Below are positions 5,794-7,747 of a DNA stretch of 7,747 bases, piece by piece. This stretch comes from JAICNR01 sp035699465. Its GTDB lineage: Bacteria > Gemmatimonadota > Gemmatimonadetes > JACCXV01 > JAHWKZ01. The stretch's first letter is position 1, and each line of letters opens with the position of its first letter. Below the pieces are notes generated by a model. The model worked only from the letters and a program-made list of their open reading frames with translations, did not search any database and was not told the origin of the DNA. The stretch lies in contig DASSPT010000111.1 of NCBI GenBank assembly GCA_035699465.1, positions 1 through 7,747 of the forward strand, in the 5' to 3' direction. The position numbers were made by a program, and so were the translations under genes.

Positions 5794-7747
5794 GGCGTTT
5801 CCAGCCGCGCGGTGCGGAGCTTGAGGGAGTTCCCCATGACGGTGACATCGGAGAGCACCATCGCCAGCGCGCCGACCCACGGGGCCATGAGGACCCCGGT
5901 CCAGGGCCAGAGGAGCCCGGCCGCGATCGGGATGCCGACGACGTTGTAGACGAACGCGAAGAACAGGTTCTGCTTGATCGTCCGCATCGTGCGGGCCGAG
6001 AGCGCGATCGCCTGGGCGACCCCGCGGAGATCGGGGCGGATCAGTGTGATGTCCCCGGCTTCGATGGCGACGTCCGTGCCGGTTCCGATCGCGATCCCCA
6101 CGTCGGCCTGGGCGAGCGCCGGCGCGTCGTTGATGCCGTCCCCGACCATCGCCACGCGCTTGCCCGAGTCCTGAAGCTCGCGGACGCGCGCGGCCTTCTC
6201 CTCCGGCTGTACCTCCGCCAGCACGGAGTCGATTCCCACGCGTTTCGCGATCGCCATAGCCGTCCTGCGGTCGTCCCCCGTCAGCATGACGACCTCCAGA
6301 CCGCGCTCCCGGAGCGCCCGTACGGCTTCCACCGAGCCCGCCTGCACGGTGTCGGCGACCGCGAGGATGCCGGCCGGCCGGCCATCCACCGCCACGCGCA
6401 CCACGCTCTTGCCCTCGTCGGCGAGCTTGCGGATCCGCTCCTGCTCCGCTTCGCCCATGGGTGCCACGCCGTGGCTCGCCAGCAGCTCCGGGGTGCCGAT
6501 CAGCACGCCCCGACCGTCCACTTCGGCCTCGATTCCCCGGCCGGCCAGCGCGGCGAACCCCGATGCCCGGGGGATCGCCAGTCCTCGCGCTTCGGCTTCG
6601 CGGACGATGGCCTCGCCGATCGGATGCTCGGAGCCCCGCTCCGCAGACGCCGCGATCGCCAGGATCTCGTCGGCGCTCATTCCCCCGGCCGGCACGACGT
6701 CGGTCACCGAGGGCTCCCCGCGCGTGACCGTGCCCGTCTTGTCGAGGACGATGACGTCGACCGCCTGCGCGACCTCGAGGCTCTCGGCGTCCTTGATCAG
6801 GATCCCCATCGCCGCCCCCCTGCCCGTACCGACCATGATCGCCGTCGGCGTCGCGAGACCCAGCGCGCACGGACAGGCGATGATGAGCACGGCCACGGCG
6901 GTGACGATCGCGTAGGTCAGCGAGGGCTGGGGCCCGAAGACGAACCACAGCACGAACGTGGCGATCGCGACGGCGATGACGATGGGCACGAAGTACGCGG
7001 CCACCAGGTCGGCGAGGCGCTGCACGGGGGCCTTCGATCCCTGCGCCTCCCTCACCAGGCGAACGATCCTCGAGAGTGCGGTGTCCGACCCCACCCGCGT
7101 GGCGCGGAAGGCGAACGACCCGGTGCGGTTCATCGTCGCGCCGATGACTTCGTCGCCGGGTCCCTTCCCGACCGGCATGGATTCTCCGGTGAGCATCGAC
7201 TCGTCGACCGCGGACCGGCCCTCGATCACTTCGCCGTCTACCGGCACGCGCTCGCCGGGGCGCACGACGACGACGTCCCCCACTCTCACGTCCGCGACCG
7301 GGACCTCGATCTCGACGCCGCCTCGCCGGATACGCGCCGCGTCCGGCTGCAATCCCAGGAGCTCCCGGATCGCCTCGCCCGTCCGGCCCTTCGCGCGCAC
7401 CTCGAGCCAGGTGCCGAGCAGGATCAGCGTGACGATCGTCGCGGCGGCCTCGAAGTAGACGTGGGGCTCGATCCCCGCGGACCGGAAGACGTCCGGAGTC
7501 AACGTCGCGACGGCGCTGTACGCATACGCCGCGCCCGTGCCGGTCGCGACGAGCGTGTTCATGTCGGCGGAGCGGTGCTTGAGGCCCTTCCACGCGCCGA
7601 CGAAGAAGTGGCGGCCGCTGTACGCCAGCAGGGGGGTCGCGAGAACGAGCTGGAGCCAGGCCGGGAGGATCGGCCACCCGTGAACGGAGACACCGACCAG
7701 CATCAGGAGGTGCGGCGCCATCTCGAAGATGCCGAACGGCAGCCAGA
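5790..7747 (-). CDS. copA: Copper-exporting P1B-type ATPase (5' end outside window)
   Basis: A heavy-metal P-type ATPase, open through the right edge of the window, so the N-terminus (metal-binding domain and first helix) is missing. Counting from the Met at 7721 (643 aa to the stop): an early helix pair leads to the SADMNTL stretch (51-57); the actuator domain carries TGES (178-181); the CPC copper motif in the sixth helix is at 283-285; the phosphorylated Asp is D327 in DKTGT; the nucleotide-binding domain has SEHPIG (364-369) and GRG (394-396); the hinge has TGDD (481-484) and GDGINDAP (527-534); the seventh helix has YN (592-593); and the eighth has MVLSD (621-625). CPC plus YN plus Met621 indicates the Cu(I)-exporting P1B-1 group, which uses ATP to move copper out of the cytoplasm. 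The usual second Ser of the MxxSS motif is Asp625. The stop codon overlaps the next start (ATGA). It is the most upstream gene visible of a three-gene operon, whose promoter lies outside. Confidence 0.93.
   Translation of the reverse strand, partial: WLPFGIFEMAPHLLMLVGVSVHGWPILPAWLQLVLATPLLAYSGRHFFVGAWKGLKHRSADMNTLVATGTGAAYAYSAVATLTPDVFRSAGIEPHVYFEAAATIVTLILLGTWLEVRAKGRTGEAIRELLGLQPDAARIRRGGVEIEVPVADVRVGDVVVVRPGERVPVDGEVIEGRSAVDESMLTGESMPVGKGPGDEVIGATMNRTGSFAFRATRVGSDTALSRIVRLVREAQGSKAPVQRLADLVAAYFVPIVIAVAIATFVLWFVFGPQPSLTYAIVTAVAVLIIACPCALGLATPTAIMVGTGRGAAMGILIKDAESLEVAQAVDVIVLDKTGTVTRGEPSVTDVVPAGGMSADEILAIAASAERGSEHPIGEAIVREAEARGLAIPRASGFAALAGRGIEAEVDGRGVLIGTPELLASHGVAPMGEAEQERIRKLADEGKSVVRVAVDGRPAGILAVADTVQAGSVEAVRALRERGLEVVMLTGDDRRTAMAIAKRVGIDSVLAEVQPEEKAARVRELQDSGKRVAMVGDGINDAPALAQADVGIAIGTGTDVAIEAGDITLIRPDLRGVAQAIALSARTMRTIKQNLFFAFVYNVVGIPIAAGLLWPWTGVLMAPWVGALAMVLSDVTVMGNSLKLRTARLETP

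Noticed and set aside
6369..6382. GCCGGCCGGCCGGC palindrome inside the ATPase gene
   Set aside because: It is a simple CCGG run in GC-rich codons (around Gly-Arg-Pro-Ala-Gly of the nucleotide-binding domain), so chance explains it.
5689..7677. A 662-codon open frame in the same direction as the ATPase but another phase
   Set aside because: Its translation is Arg-rich low-complexity until the last 34 codons. Only that end, from the ATG at 5793, is a credible gene; the rest is a shadow of the ATPase.

Overview
The window is a high-GC, densely coding stretch from a Gram-negative bacterium: it encodes two predicted lipoproteins and a predicted outer-membrane barrel, and it carries no mobile element, RNA gene or CRISPR array that I can see. 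The lineage cannot be proven from the sequence. A Gemmatimonadota-like or similar GC-rich phylum is my guess, because several genes have a TANNNT -10 box ending 7-8 nt before the start codon, which implies leaderless mRNAs. Eight coding regions cover almost everything, and no gap exceeds about 85 nt.

Left half (1-3375). A minus-strand lipoprotein with an SH3-like domain (40-1107) is divergent from a plus-strand M2/M3-type zinc metallopeptidase (1190-2788). Both promoters lie in the 82-nt gap. The peptidase gene converges on a membrane-anchored protein of unknown function (2785-3375, minus), and the two genes share the palindrome CTAG as both stop codons.

Middle (3376-4345). A compact divergent promoter, whose two -35 boxes overlap on one TTGCCAA palindrome, drives the unknown anchored protein leftward and a 62-aa two-helix membrane protein rightward (3442-3630). 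A small secreted lipoprotein with a jelly-roll-like look follows (3683-4279). A strong GC hairpin (4317-4340) separates it from the converging operon.

Right part (4346-7747, minus strand). This is a tightly coupled copper-handling operon: a CPC-type copper P-type ATPase (its 5' end lies beyond the window), a 34-aa single-helix membrane protein joined to it by an ATGA overlap, and a 448-aa His-rich predicted outer-membrane protein joined by a GTGA overlap. The ATPase would move copper out of the cytoplasm. The outer-membrane protein belongs to a poorly characterised family that I associate with copper loci. The 34-aa protein resembles the membrane anchor that usually precedes a cupredoxin domain, but here the cupredoxin is absent. 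The most interesting points are this operon, an Asp in place of a copper-ligand Ser in the ATPase, the uniform leaderless promoters, and a perfect 13-bp inverted repeat inside the first lipoprotein gene.
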